Shown here: positions 43,526 through 51,736 of the stretch, one piece after another | Numbering within the stretch: position 1 is the first letter of the stretch | How the letters are laid out: the number at the start of each line of letters is the position of its first letter | NCBI GenBank assembly: GCA_022447495.1 | Contig: JAKVBH010000013.1 | Span: forward strand, 35,073 to 99,072 | Length of the DNA stretch: 64,000 bases | Reading direction: 5' to 3' | From: Marinovum sp. | Lineage (GTDB): Bacteria; Pseudomonadota; Alphaproteobacteria; Rhodobacterales; Rhodobacteraceae | Translations under genes and position numbers: made by a program | Notes under the pieces: generated by a model | What the model saw: only the letters and a program-made list of their open reading frames with translations | What the model was told of the DNA's origin: nothing | Databases searched by the model: none

Positions 43526-44971
43526 ATGCTCAGACAACGCAATGTGAAAATCGTGGCCACTCTTGGCCCGTCGAGTTCCTCCTACGAGATGATCCGCGCA
43601 CTGCACGAAGCAGGAGCCGATGTATTTCGTCTCAACATGAGCCACGGCTCCCACGAAGAGATTGCGGAACGTCACGAGATTATCCGGCAAGTTGAGAAGG
43701 ACCTCGACAGTAACATTGCCATTCTGGCGGACTTGCAGGGGCCCAAACTGCGTGTGGGTACCTTTGCCGATGGGCCGCATACTTTGGAACAAGGCGCCAA
43801 ATTCCGTCTTGATTTGAATGATGTGCCTGGCGACAACAATCGCGTCCAACTTCCCCACCGCGAGATTTTCGCCGCGCTCAAAGCCGGTGCGACGCTTTTG
43901 GTGAACGACGGCAAAATCCGTCTCAAAGTTGATGAGTGCGGCGTCGACTTTGCGGATTGTTCTGTGATTGCCGGTGGTATGATCTCTGACCGCAAAGGCG
44001 TGAATGTGCCGGATGTGGTGCTTCCGCTTGCCGCACTGTCCGACAAAGACAAGGCTGACCTGGAGTTTGTCTGCAGCCTCGGTGTCGATTGGCTGGCGCT
44101 TTCGTTTGTGCAGCGCGCCAAGGACGTGTTTGAAGCGCGCAATCTCTGTGATGGGCGCGCTGCAATCATTTCCAAGATCGAAAAGCCGGCGGCTGTCGAG
44201 GACATCAACGAAATTCTAGATGCATCCGATGGGATCATGGTCGCGCGCGGGGACCTCGGCGTCGAACTGCCTGTCCAAAATGTGCCACCAATTCAAAAAC
44301 GTCTCATCCGCAAATGCCGTGCGGCAGCCAAACCGGTCATCGTTGCGACACAGATGTTGGAGAGCATGATTGAGAGCCCCATGCCCACGCGTGCGGAAGT
44401 CTCTGATGTGGCCACCGCCATCTATGAAGGCACCGATGCGATCATGCTATCGGCGGAATCTGCTGCGGGCGATTTCCCGATCGAAGCCGTCACCACGATG
44501 GACAATGTGGCACAAGAGGTCGAAAGCGATCCCACCTATCGCGACATCATCGAAGCCAGCCGGACAGCCTCGCGCGATTCCGTGGCTGGCGGCATTGTCG
44601 CCGCTGCGCGTGAGATTGCGGAGACCACCGAGATCAAGGCCATTTGCTGCTTTACGCAAAGCGGCACCACAGGTCAGCTTATTGCCCGTGAACGGCCCCG
44701 GGTTCCGATCATCGCCATGACCAGTATGATCACCACAGCGCGCCGGATGGCGCTGGTGTGGGGCACGAACACGCAAATGACCGGACAACTCAGTCGCTTT
44801 AAGCAAGCCGTCGTAAGTTCCGCCCGCGCGGCGCGCGCCATGGGCTTGGCCAAGGAGCAAGATCAGATCGTGGTCACAGCGGGTGTGCCCTTCAACGTGC
44901 CGGGCTCGACCAATATCCTGCGCGTGGCGCCTTGTGACGAGCGATTGATCTATAGCTCTGATCCAGAGTAA
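43526..44971 (+). CDS. pyk: Pyruvate kinase
   Basis: A 481-residue enzyme opening R-N-V-K-I-V-A-T-L-G-P-S-S, with M-S-H-G-S-H, the catalytic I-I-S-K-I-E-K-P and the metal-binding M-V-A-R-G-D-L-G-V-E-L. The C-terminal domain keeps G-T-T-G-Q-L-I-A. It transfers phosphate from phosphoenolpyruvate to ADP in the last step of glycolysis. The ATG at 43526 is directly upstream of the conserved N-terminus. It is divergent from the amidohydrolase gene. Confidence 0.95.
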   Translation: MLRQRNVKIVATLGPSSSSYEMIRALHEAGADVFRLNMSHGSHEEIAERHEIIRQVEKDLDSNIAILADLQGPKLRVGTFADGPHTLEQGAKFRLDLNDVPGDNNRVQLPHREIFAALKAGATLLVNDGKIRLKVDECGVDFADCSVIAGGMISDRKGVNVPDVVLPLAALSDKDKADLEFVCSLGVDWLALSFVQRAKDVFEARNLCDGRAAIISKIEKPAAVEDINEILDASDGIMVARGDLGVELPVQNVPPIQKRLIRKCRAAAKPVIVATQMLESMIESPMPTRAEVSDVATAIYEGTDAIMLSAESAAGDFPIEAVTTMDNVAQEVESDPTYRDIIEASRTASRDSVAGGIVAAAREIAETTEIKAICCFTQSGTTGQLIARERPRVPIIAMTSMITTARRMALVWGTNTQMTGQLSRFKQAVVSSARAARAMGLAKEQDQIVVTAGVPFNVPGSTNILRVAPCDERLIYSSDPE

Positions 44972-44976
44972 CCTCA

Positions 44977-45007
44977 GGGCGGTTGCATTGCAGAAGAGGT
45001 ACCGCCC
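44977..45007 (+). promoter_or_regulatory. Hairpin with ribosome site in the loop
   Basis: GGGCGGT (44977-44983) and ACCGCCC (45001-45007) are perfect 7-bp arms. The AGAAGAGG-like ribosome site lies in the loop and the second arm ends at the ATG of the next gene. The structure could limit translation of that gene, or be incidental. Confidence 0.35.
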
Positions 45008-45232
45008 ATGGATACCGATCTTGCGCTTATCATTGGCCTCGCGCTTGGGCTCCTGTCGGTACCCAGCGTGATCTCCGCCATTTGCGAAGCCCGTGCGCCA
45101 CGCGTTGCGGCGCTGACGCTCTTGATCGGTGGCGGGTTGGTGATCTACGCGCTCAACACGCACCCGGGCGGCTATGAACTTAGCGATATTCCGGACGTTT
45201 TCTACAAAGTGGTTGCGCGCTATATGCCCTAA
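45008..45232 (+). CDS. Small two-span membrane protein
   Basis: A 74-residue protein with two hydrophobic segments (A-L-I-I-G-L-A-L-G-L-L-S-V-P-S and A-A-L-T-L-L-I-G-G-G-L-V-I-Y-A-L). No named family is recognised; similar short proteins follow pyk in related genomes, as far as memory serves. It lies 36 bp after pyk and is probably co-transcribed. Confidence 0.65.
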   Translation: MDTDLALIIGLALGLLSVPSVISAICEARAPRVAALTLLIGGGLVIYALNTHPGGYELSDIPDVFYKVVARYMP

Positions 45233-45418
45233 ATCCAGGCTGCTTACGGTGTCTGAAGAGGCAAATTTTAAGCATTTGGGGGGTATTTTCTTCTCTTGTG
45301 GTAGGGAAAACCTCACCGTCGTCATGATTGACCGGTGCTGCGTCGGGGCCTACGCTCGCCGCATTTCTAATATTACCCTTTGATGTTCATCCGTCCGCAA
45401 TTGATCTGGAGGCAAACC

Positions 45419-46357
45419 ATGGCGACTTCGTTTAAAAAAGCGCGTTACAAGGTCAAAAAAGGCGATACGCTCACATTCATCGCCAAGGCACACAAACATG
45501 CCAAATGGCAAACCATCTGGAATGCGCCCGAGAACAAGGGTGTCGTCAGCAAGCGCAAAAAGCCAGAGAATATTGAGCCCGGTGATCTACTTGTGATCCC
45601 TCTCAACGAAGCGCAGAGCAAGGCCTACCAAATGGAGGTCTACAACACGCAATGCATGCTTGATCAGGAAACGCGGTTGGTTGAACAACTCGACAAAGAT
45701 ATCAAGCGCTTCTCAACCTCGATCAAGAACCTCAAGAACATCAAAGCCACCAGCGACAAGGCCCACAAAGAACTGGTGGTCATGCTCAGCAATGCAGCCA
45801 AAGACGCCAAACGCTGGGGTAGCACTGTCGACGCAATCGCAGCTGTGGCGGGATTGATGAAGAGCCTGACCAAGCTCACGATGAAGGCACACAAGGCGAC
45901 CAAACTCTCAGGAGACGCGCTCGAAGCATTGAACAACGAAATGGCCAAAGACGCGCTTAACATGGCCTATGACCCCATTGCGAAACAGGCCAAAAAGGCC
46001 GCCGCCAAACACGTCACTGACGCCAAGAATGGCTACAACCTTGCCATCGCGGGTGCCGGGATCGTTTGGCAGAGCTTTGACAAAATGACATCGCCCTCTT
46101 TCTGGGCCTGGACGGTCACGCGACTGCGTGACGGTGATAGCTGGTCAGACGCAGTCACCTATGATTTCCAAGCCGAGGTGAAACAGAAGATTTCCAACTT
46201 GGTGATCCGCCACCAAGGCGCGCAAAAGGAACTGGATCGAAGCATCAAAGCCAAAGAAGCAGTCCTGATAAATGCGAAGAAAGAAAAAGCTGCAAGCCAG
46301 TCACGCGTCAAAGACTTCACCAAAAAGCTGCGTGAATTAGAGGCGGATGCCAAATAA
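45419..46357 (+). CDS. LysM-domain protein without signal peptide
   Basis: A 312-residue protein. Residues 8-60 form a LysM domain (Y-K-V-K-K-G-D-T-L-T-F-I-A and I-E-P-G-D-L-L-V-I-P). The rest is helical and Lys/Ala/Glu-rich, with two likely coiled coils (about 70-130 and 265-312), and a weakly hydrophobic middle. No signal peptide or lipobox is visible, so it is either cytoplasmic or exported by an unusual route. LysM domains without export signals also occur in phage and contractile-tail adaptors, but no tail gene is nearby. Confidence 0.75.
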   Translation: MATSFKKARYKVKKGDTLTFIAKAHKHAKWQTIWNAPENKGVVSKRKKPENIEPGDLLVIPLNEAQSKAYQMEVYNTQCMLDQETRLVEQLDKDIKRFSTSIKNLKNIKATSDKAHKELVVMLSNAAKDAKRWGSTVDAIAAVAGLMKSLTKLTMKAHKATKLSGDALEALNNEMAKDALNMAYDPIAKQAKKAAAKHVTDAKNGYNLAIAGAGIVWQSFDKMTSPSFWAWTVTRLRDGDSWSDAVTYDFQAEVKQKISNLVIRHQGAQKELDRSIKAKEAVLINAKKEKAASQSRVKDFTKKLRELEADAK

Positions 46358-46623
46358 CTTAAGCAATTTTGCCTCTGCAGGGCGAAACCGCCACGCAAAG
46401 TCGAAGCGATTGGCTCCTTTCTAAAGGGTTGCAAGTTTCAAAGAATGATCGCCACAGGGCCTCGGCATGCGCGCTGAGCGGAGGGGGGCACATGTGATCC
46501 CAAGCAGGCCCCATTTCCTCTTGGCAAAACGAACGTGCCCGTCTATACGACGCGCTCAGCCTCGTGTGTGGGCCAAAGTGGCATGCCTGTACGCGTTACA
46601 CGTCTGAAACATAGGAGACCGAA
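46358..46623. other. Leader region of the rpmI-rplT operon
   Basis: About 265 bp with no gene. It holds a good sigma-70-like promoter at 46521-46549. In other bacteria this leader binds L20 for autoregulation; no clear pseudoknot was found here. Ribosome site AGGAGA is directly before rpmI. Confidence 0.5.
46521..46549 (+). promoter_or_regulatory. Candidate promoter for rpmI-rplT
   Basis: TTGGCA (46521-46526) and TATACG (46544-46549) are separated by 17 bases, close to the sigma-70 consensus. The transcript would start near 46556, about 65 bases before rpmI. Confidence 0.5.
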
Positions 46624-46824
46624 ATGCCCAAGATGAAGACGAAGTCGAGCTGCAAAAAGCGGTTCAAGGTGACTGCGTCCGGCAAGGTGAAAACCGCTCA
46701 AGCCGGTAAACGTCACGGTATGATCAAACGTACCAACAAATTCATCCGTAATGCGCGCGGCACGACCACCATGTCGGAGCCCGATGCAAAGATCATCAAG
46801 GGCATGATGCCCTACGCGCGTTAA
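46624..46824 (+). CDS. rpmI: 50S ribosomal protein L35
   Basis: A 66-residue basic protein, [23 protein letters not shown], with the usual L35 length and composition. It is a structural part of the large ribosomal subunit. It is the first gene of the pair with rplT (12-bp gap). Confidence 0.97.
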   Translation: MPKMKTKSSCKKRFKVTASGKVKTAQAGKRHGMIKRTNKFIRNARGTTTMSEPDAKIIKGMMPYAR

Positions 46825-46836
46825 GGAGACGAATCC

Positions 46837-47202
46837 ATGAGCCGAGTTAAAGGGGGCACGGTCACCCACGCCCGTCACAAAAAGGTCATCAAAGCAGCTA
46901 AAGGTTACTATGGCCGTCGCAAGAACACTTTCAAAGTCGCCAAACAGGCGGTTGATAAAGCCAACCAATACGCCACGCGCGACCGCAAGGCCCGCAAGCG
47001 CAATTTCCGTGCGCTGTGGATCCAACGGATCAACGCTGCTGTGCGATCCCACGACGAAGCGCTGACATACAGCCGCTTTATCAATGGCTTGAACCTTGCT
47101 GGCATCGAAGTGGACCGCAAAGTCCTCGCTGATTTGGCTGTGAACGAGCCCGAAGCCTTCGGTGCGATCGTGGCACAAGCCAAAGCCGCGCTGGCCGCGT
47201 AA
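46837..47202 (+). CDS. rplT: 50S ribosomal protein L20
   Basis: A 121-residue protein, opening [19 protein letters not shown], with [10 protein letters not shown] and W-I-Q-R-I-N-A-A. L20 organises 23S rRNA during assembly and in many bacteria represses its own operon. It is followed by a strong terminator, so pheS downstream is not co-transcribed with it. Confidence 0.97.
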   Translation: MSRVKGGTVTHARHKKVIKAAKGYYGRRKNTFKVAKQAVDKANQYATRDRKARKRNFRALWIQRINAAVRSHDEALTYSRFINGLNLAGIEVDRKVLADLAVNEPEAFGAIVAQAKAALAA

Positions 47203-47227
47203 AGCACTGTGAATACAGAATTGCGAG

Positions 47228-47253
47228 AGGCCGCTCAATTGAGCGGCCTTTTT
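47228..47253 (+). terminator. Rho-independent terminator after rplT
   Basis: AGGCCGCTCAATTGAGCGGCCT (47228-47249) is a perfect stem followed by five T (47249-47253). It ends the rpmI-rplT transcript. Confidence 0.9.
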
Positions 47254-47444
47254 CATTTCTGAACGGTCCAAAACCTGTTGCGCCTGATCAGCGGCGACAA
47301 GCCGCCGCCCAAAGCGCGCCGTTCTGCTAATTAATCGTGAATCCTGGAAAACCGCTTGAAACAAATTGGCGCATTGGTCACGCTGATTTGGCAATCTTAT
47401 TTTATTGCGCACTTTATTGGAATCGATTTATGAGGGAGGCTCTT

Positions 47445-49253
47445 TTGAGTACCAATACCAATATTGAAAAACGTGCAAAGAACTCAATTCAGTACCGCGC
47501 TGAAATTGCAATTAATGCACGCAACTCTGACCCGGACAAACACCGCGCCAATGGTGACGAACAAAAATACACTGATGCCAGCATGAACTTCACCAAAGGC
47601 TTGAACCACGATCCAGCCACAGGCCTTGCAGAGCCAGGCGCATTTGCATCGTTCCGCAAGGCCATCGACCGAGGGTATGTCTCTAATTTCAATGACAATA
47701 CGCGTGTTCCGGTGTCTGCGCAGAAGCAACGCAAATGGGAAGCGCCCACAGCGGGGTTTGTCATGGACCCCCAAGGCCGCGACGCGCAATCGGTGACAAT
47801 GGCACCCGCGCCTGCGTTGGACCCGACGCGCGGTACGTTGCCGGAGCTGGCCTTTGAAATGGCTGAAGTCTACGAATTGGCGCTCCTGCGCGATGAGGCA
47901 TTTACCTCCTTTGAAACGGGTAAGTCGACTGCCAAAATCGAAACCGCAGTCAGTCGCCTTAACAGCATGGAATATGCCCAAAGCCGCTACCCCGGCCGGA
48001 GCCGCACAACCGCCGCGGGCGGCGCGCTGGATGCACAAACGGTGTTCCGCGGCTCTAGCCTCGGCGTCGACGCAGGTCCTTACGTGTCGTGTTTTCTATT
48101 GATGGGCAATGGCGACGCGACTGACGGCAAGATCAGCTATGGCGCGCAAATCGTAAACCAACGCGTGAACCTGGCGGATCCCGAAAAGGATTACATGACC
48201 GATTGGGACAGCTGGCTCGAGGTGCAAAACGGCGCTGATACCCGCAACAACACAGAGCTCTTCAGCGCGGGCACCACGCGGTTCATCCACACGCCGCGCG
48301 ACCTGGCGACTTATGTGCATGACGACGCGCTCTATCAGGCCTATCTCAACGCGTGTTTGATCTTGCTGTCGATGCAAGGTCAAGCCGGACAGTTGGACAA
48401 AGACAACGGCACCTCACAGGCTGGCGGCGTTGCGCCTTTCAATCCGTCCTTTGAAAAGTTCTGGGGCGGTGAAGAAGCCAGTGGCTTTGCGCTATGGGGT
48501 GGGCCGCACATCCTCAGCCTGGTGACCGAGATCGCCACACGTGGCCTCAAGGCGGTGCGCTGGCAGAAGTTCAACATCCACCTGCGCCTGCGTCCCGAAG
48601 CACTCGCGGCGCGGCTCGACAAAGTTTCGCAAATGAACGGGGATTATCAAAACCTCTACGATGCGATCCCGGACGATTTGCTTAAGGAAATCTATATCCA
48701 CAACGAAAAGCAAAACGCCCTCTTTGGGCGCGGCAACGGCCAGGGAAGCTACCTTCTGCCCATGGCCTTCCAAGAGGGCTCTCCGATGCATCCGACCTAT
48801 GGCGCGGGCCACGCCACGGTGGCTGGGGCCTGTGTGACCATGCTCAAAGCGTTCTTTGATACCACGGCCGAACTGCGTTGCTTGGGCGATTTCGTGGCCT
48901 TTCGAACCGATGGCCAGGGCGACCCGGTGGACATTGTGTCGATCAACGATGGCGCCGCCTTGCAAATTTGCGCATTGCCCAAAGACGCTGAGCCGCTGAC
49001 CTTGTTGGGAGAGTTGAACAAGCTCGCGGCCAATATCTCTATCGGTCGCAACATGGGCGGTGTGCACTACTACTGCGATTACTACGACAGCCTGCGCATG
49101 GGTGAACAGATCGCCAAGAGTGTGCTTCAAGATCAGGCCGACGGCTATGTCAAAGATGCGTTCGAATTGACCTACGTGCCCTACGACGCGACCTCGGCCA
49201 GTGATCGCGTGACGGTGGATCGCACGACGGGGCTCGCTGCGCTCTCAAGCTAG
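47445..49253 (+). CDS. Vanadium-dependent haloperoxidase
   Basis: A 602-residue protein of the vanadium-bromoperoxidase type. Vanadate-site residues are visible: K375 and R383 in R-W-Q-K-F-N-I-H-L-R-L-R-P-E, the loop M-H-P-T-Y-G-A-G-H-A (Thr where many have Ser; His about 456), and G-R-N-M-G-G-V-H-Y (R about 535, H about 541). It oxidises halides with peroxide. The start is taken as TTG at 47445, with GAGGGAGG 5 bp upstream; longer frames (GTG 47337, ATG 47430) lack such a site. No signal peptide is seen. It lies between rplT and pheS with a hairpin behind it. Confidence 0.9.
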   Translation: MSTNTNIEKRAKNSIQYRAEIAINARNSDPDKHRANGDEQKYTDASMNFTKGLNHDPATGLAEPGAFASFRKAIDRGYVSNFNDNTRVPVSAQKQRKWEAPTAGFVMDPQGRDAQSVTMAPAPALDPTRGTLPELAFEMAEVYELALLRDEAFTSFETGKSTAKIETAVSRLNSMEYAQSRYPGRSRTTAAGGALDAQTVFRGSSLGVDAGPYVSCFLLMGNGDATDGKISYGAQIVNQRVNLADPEKDYMTDWDSWLEVQNGADTRNNTELFSAGTTRFIHTPRDLATYVHDDALYQAYLNACLILLSMQGQAGQLDKDNGTSQAGGVAPFNPSFEKFWGGEEASGFALWGGPHILSLVTEIATRGLKAVRWQKFNIHLRLRPEALAARLDKVSQMNGDYQNLYDAIPDDLLKEIYIHNEKQNALFGRGNGQGSYLLPMAFQEGSPMHPTYGAGHATVAGACVTMLKAFFDTTAELRCLGDFVAFRTDGQGDPVDIVSINDGAALQICALPKDAEPLTLLGELNKLAANISIGRNMGGVHYYCDYYDSLRMGEQIAKSVLQDQADGYVKDAFELTYVPYDATSASDRVTVDRTTGLAALSS

Positions 49254-49267
49254 GCGATGTCCCTCAA

Positions 49268-49299
49268 AGGTGCAGCGTCATTTGATCAGCGCTGCACCT
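49268..49299 (+). terminator. Hairpin after the haloperoxidase gene
   Basis: AGGTGCAGCG (49268-49277) and CGCTGCACCT (49290-49299) pair perfectly across a 12-base loop, 14 bp after the stop codon. No T-run follows, so it may be a factor-dependent terminator or stabilising hairpin. Confidence 0.6.
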
Positions 49300-49520
49300 A
49301 CCCCATCTCCGCCGCCTTCTCACCACTCGTCCCCCAATGGCTTAGTCTTCAGGCATGGTTGGCATGGCCGAGGCGTCTGTTCGCCAAATGCAGCGCGCAG
49401 GCACATCAGAAGCCAGGCATATGCCCAGTCCCTAAGCGGAGCTTCGGCCTAATTGTTTCGCGGAATATTCGCATTCATCGTCATTGCCATGCGAACCATC
49501 GGGATCACTGCGGGTGAGGT

Positions 49521-49968
49521 TTGGCCTTATTTTTGTACCCGCTGGGCGACTTTTTAGCATTGGGCTCTGATCGCGACGGTCGTGCAGCGATCCAATTTCC
49601 ATACCTGCGCATCAAGCAAACGCGCGCGATCCAGACCGATGTTACACTGCGCTGTGGATCGACCTTGATGAACATCCACTTACCATCGCGTTCTGATGCT
49701 CTCAAACAGCGTTCAAATGCTGCCGGATCTCTATGCATTGTTTGAACGCGCCGATACAGGACACGGCATTCCATCCGACCCAATGACCAAGCGTCCTGGA
49801 TTCGTTTTCACCACCAAAGCTCCGTGGAAGGGAACGGGATTGTATCTCTACAGGGTCTTGGGTTTTGCCGTAGCGATGGGCTTTGGGTTGGAGATGAAGA
49901 GCGGCCCCGTGGGCACGGCTGTGTCGCTCTATCCTCCGCCGATCTTGGCTTCCGCAAAAGCATGCTAG
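49521..49968 (+). pseudogene. Remnant of a sensor histidine kinase (C-terminal ATPase part)
   Basis: From 49696 the frame reads [24 protein letters not shown] and ends [14 protein letters not shown], the F-box, G2-box and C-terminus of a histidine-kinase ATPase domain with altered residues (normally G-T-G-L-G-L). Just before it A-D-T-G-H-G-I-P recalls the G1 box D-x-G-x-G-I. The upstream frame (49521-49745) looks like earlier kinase sequence in another frame. It is broken and truncated, so no kinase is made. Confidence 0.55.
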
Positions 49969-50057
49969 CCCGTCGCATGGGTCCAGGCCTGTCATCATGC
50001 TTGCCATTTTGCGGCCCTCCCGGTAGCAGAACGCAGACCCGTGACAAGAGGCCGGAT

Positions 50058-51128
50058 ATGGACGATCTGCGCAGCAAATACATTGACTTGATTGCCGGAG
50101 CGGCAAGCGAAGCCGCGCTCGAAGATTTGCGCGTGCAAGCCGTAGGCAAAAAGGGCGAGATCAGCCTCAAAATGCGCGAGCTGGGCAAGATGACGCCAGA
50201 GGAACGCCAAAAGGCAGGCCCGGCGCTCAACGCGCTCAAAGACGAAGTGAACGCCGCTTTGGCCGCCAAGAAAGCGGCGCTGGCCGATGCCGCGCTCGAA
50301 GAGCGCTTGGCCGCGGAATGGCTTGACGTGACATTGCCCACGCGCCCGACCCGTCAAGGATCGATCCACCCTGTCAGCCAAGTTACCGAAGAGATCACCG
50401 CGATTTTTGCCGAGCTCGGCTTTGCGGTCGCCGAAGGCCCCCAGATTGACAGCGATTGGTACAACTTCGACGCGCTGAACATGCCGGATCACCATTCCGC
50501 ACGCGCCGAGATGGACACGTTTTACATGGCACGATCCGAGGGCGACGATCGCCCGCCCCATGTTTTGCGCACCCATACCTCTCCGGTGCAGATCCGCACA
50601 ATGGAAAAGCTGGGCGCGCCCATTCGCATCATTGCGCCGGGCCGGGTCTACCGCTCCGACTACGACATGACGCACACGCCCATGTTCCACCAGGTCGAGG
50701 GGCTTTGCATCGACACTGATATCTCCATGGCGCACCTGAAATGGACGTTGGAGGAATTCGCCGCGGCCTTCTTTGAGGTCGACCATATCGAGGTGCGTTT
50801 CCGCGCCTCCCACTTCCCCTTCACCGAACCTTCGGCCGAGATTGATTTCCGCTGTTCCTGGGAAGGCGGTACGCTCAAACTGGGCGAAGGCGACGATTGG
50901 CTCGAAGCCGGCGGTTCTGGCATGGTTCACCCCAAAGTGCTGCAAGCCGGCGGCGTCGATCCTGCCAAATACCAAGGCTTCGCCTTTGGCCTCGGCATCG
51001 ACCGTTTGGCGATGCTCAAATACGGCATACCGGACTTACGTGCCTTCTTTGAAAGCGATCTGCGTTGGCTCAAGCACTACGGCTTCACCAGTCTTGCCCA
51101 GCCCAACCTGCACGGCGGTCTGAGTTAG
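50058..51128 (+). CDS. pheS: Phenylalanine-tRNA ligase alpha subunit
   Basis: A 356-residue class II synthetase subunit: coiled N-terminal arm ([11 protein letters not shown]), motif 1 around [10 protein letters not shown], motif 2 [15 protein letters not shown] and motif 3 [16 protein letters not shown]. It binds ATP and phenylalanine and works only with the PheT beta subunit. The ATG at 50058 gives the standard N-terminus. pheT is not adjacent nor elsewhere in the window. Confidence 0.96.
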   Translation: MDDLRSKYIDLIAGAASEAALEDLRVQAVGKKGEISLKMRELGKMTPEERQKAGPALNALKDEVNAALAAKKAALADAALEERLAAEWLDVTLPTRPTRQGSIHPVSQVTEEITAIFAELGFAVAEGPQIDSDWYNFDALNMPDHHSARAEMDTFYMARSEGDDRPPHVLRTHTSPVQIRTMEKLGAPIRIIAPGRVYRSDYDMTHTPMFHQVEGLCIDTDISMAHLKWTLEEFAAAFFEVDHIEVRFRASHFPFTEPSAEIDFRCSWEGGTLKLGEGDDWLEAGGSGMVHPKVLQAGGVDPAKYQGFAFGLGIDRLAMLKYGIPDLRAFFESDLRWLKHYGFTSLAQPNLHGGLS

Positions 51129-51131
51129 GGC

Positions 51132-51350
51132 TTATTCAAAGACCTGTGTCAAAGCCGTCGATGGTCTCAAGGGTCTACCGCCACCAATAGGCGTGCACTC
51201 GGTGGGCCCCATCACGGCATAGAGGAGGACAAGCTCCATATCGTCGCGCTCGGCCCAGCCTGCATGATGGGGATAGGTCACTGTCGCTTTGCCATAAGCC
51301 GCCAGATCAACGCATCGCCGTCAAGGGCGCCAAACATCAACGTGACGCGA
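51132..51350 (-). pseudogene. Decayed reading frame of unknown family
   Basis: On the minus strand A-T-V-T-Y-P-H-H-A-G-W-A-E-R-D-D-M-E-L-V-L-L-Y-A-V-M-G ending T-Q-V-F-E reads like real protein. Just upstream V-T-L-M-F-G-A-L-D-G-D-A-L-I-W-R-L continues the sense in another frame, so a frameshift probably separates the parts. No start or family is identified. Confidence 0.4.
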
Positions 51351-51623
51351 TTGCAGGCGAAGGTCTAACCGTCTCGTTGCCACTCTCCAATAGGCTCAAC
51401 GACGGCAGAGGGGCGTCACAGAGAATGCGTTGCCTGTCCGCCTCTTTGGGCGAGAGGTTTCCCCGCCCGCTCTCAGCTGTTGTCGCCGCAAAAAGACCTT
51501 TTACGCTTCAATGACCTTGGGAAATGATCCCTTGAGCTTGGCGCCAATCGGCATGCCGTCCTCCCCATTCTCGGTGGGAGCATTACGGGAACGCTTGCTG
51601 CAAAATCAGATGTCGCGATGAAT

Positions 51624-51672
51624 CTTCCTCTTGCGGCAAATACCCCGGGGAGTTTGAGGGGCACAGCCCCTC
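51624..51672 (+). repeat. Hairpin repeat, intergenic copy 3
   Basis: CTTCCTCTTGCGGCAAATAC is followed by CCCCGGGG and the hairpin GAGGGGC-ACA-GCCCCTC (51656-51672). Motif order is the same as at 4.35 and 8.26 kb. Confidence 0.7.
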
Positions 51673-51736
51673 ATCCTGCAGGCCGAAAAGGCGTGCTTAA
51701 AAAGTGCGGGCCATAGGTCCGCTCCGTCGGATCACG

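Larger units (their letters stand above)
49254..50057. other. Region between haloperoxidase and pheS
   Basis: It holds the hairpin at 49268-49299 and a decayed histidine-kinase fragment (49521-49968). The 200 bases around 49300-49500 and the last 90 bases before pheS show no gene. No phenylalanine-rich leader peptide is visible before pheS. Confidence 0.5.
51129..51736. other. Gene-free stretch after pheS
   Basis: About 600 bp without an intact gene. It holds a decayed minus-strand frame (51132-51350) and a hairpin repeat (51624-51672). The middle (51360-51620) shows no recognisable protein on either strand. Confidence 0.5.

Noticed and set aside
45419..46357. Idea that the LysM gene marks a contractile injection system or prophage
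   Set aside because: No sheath, tube, baseplate, spike or other phage gene is present on either side.
47337..47444. Longer haloperoxidase start at GTG 47337
   Set aside because: No ribosome site precedes it and the added 36 residues look unrelated to the family; TTG 47445 has GAGGGAGG at the right distance.
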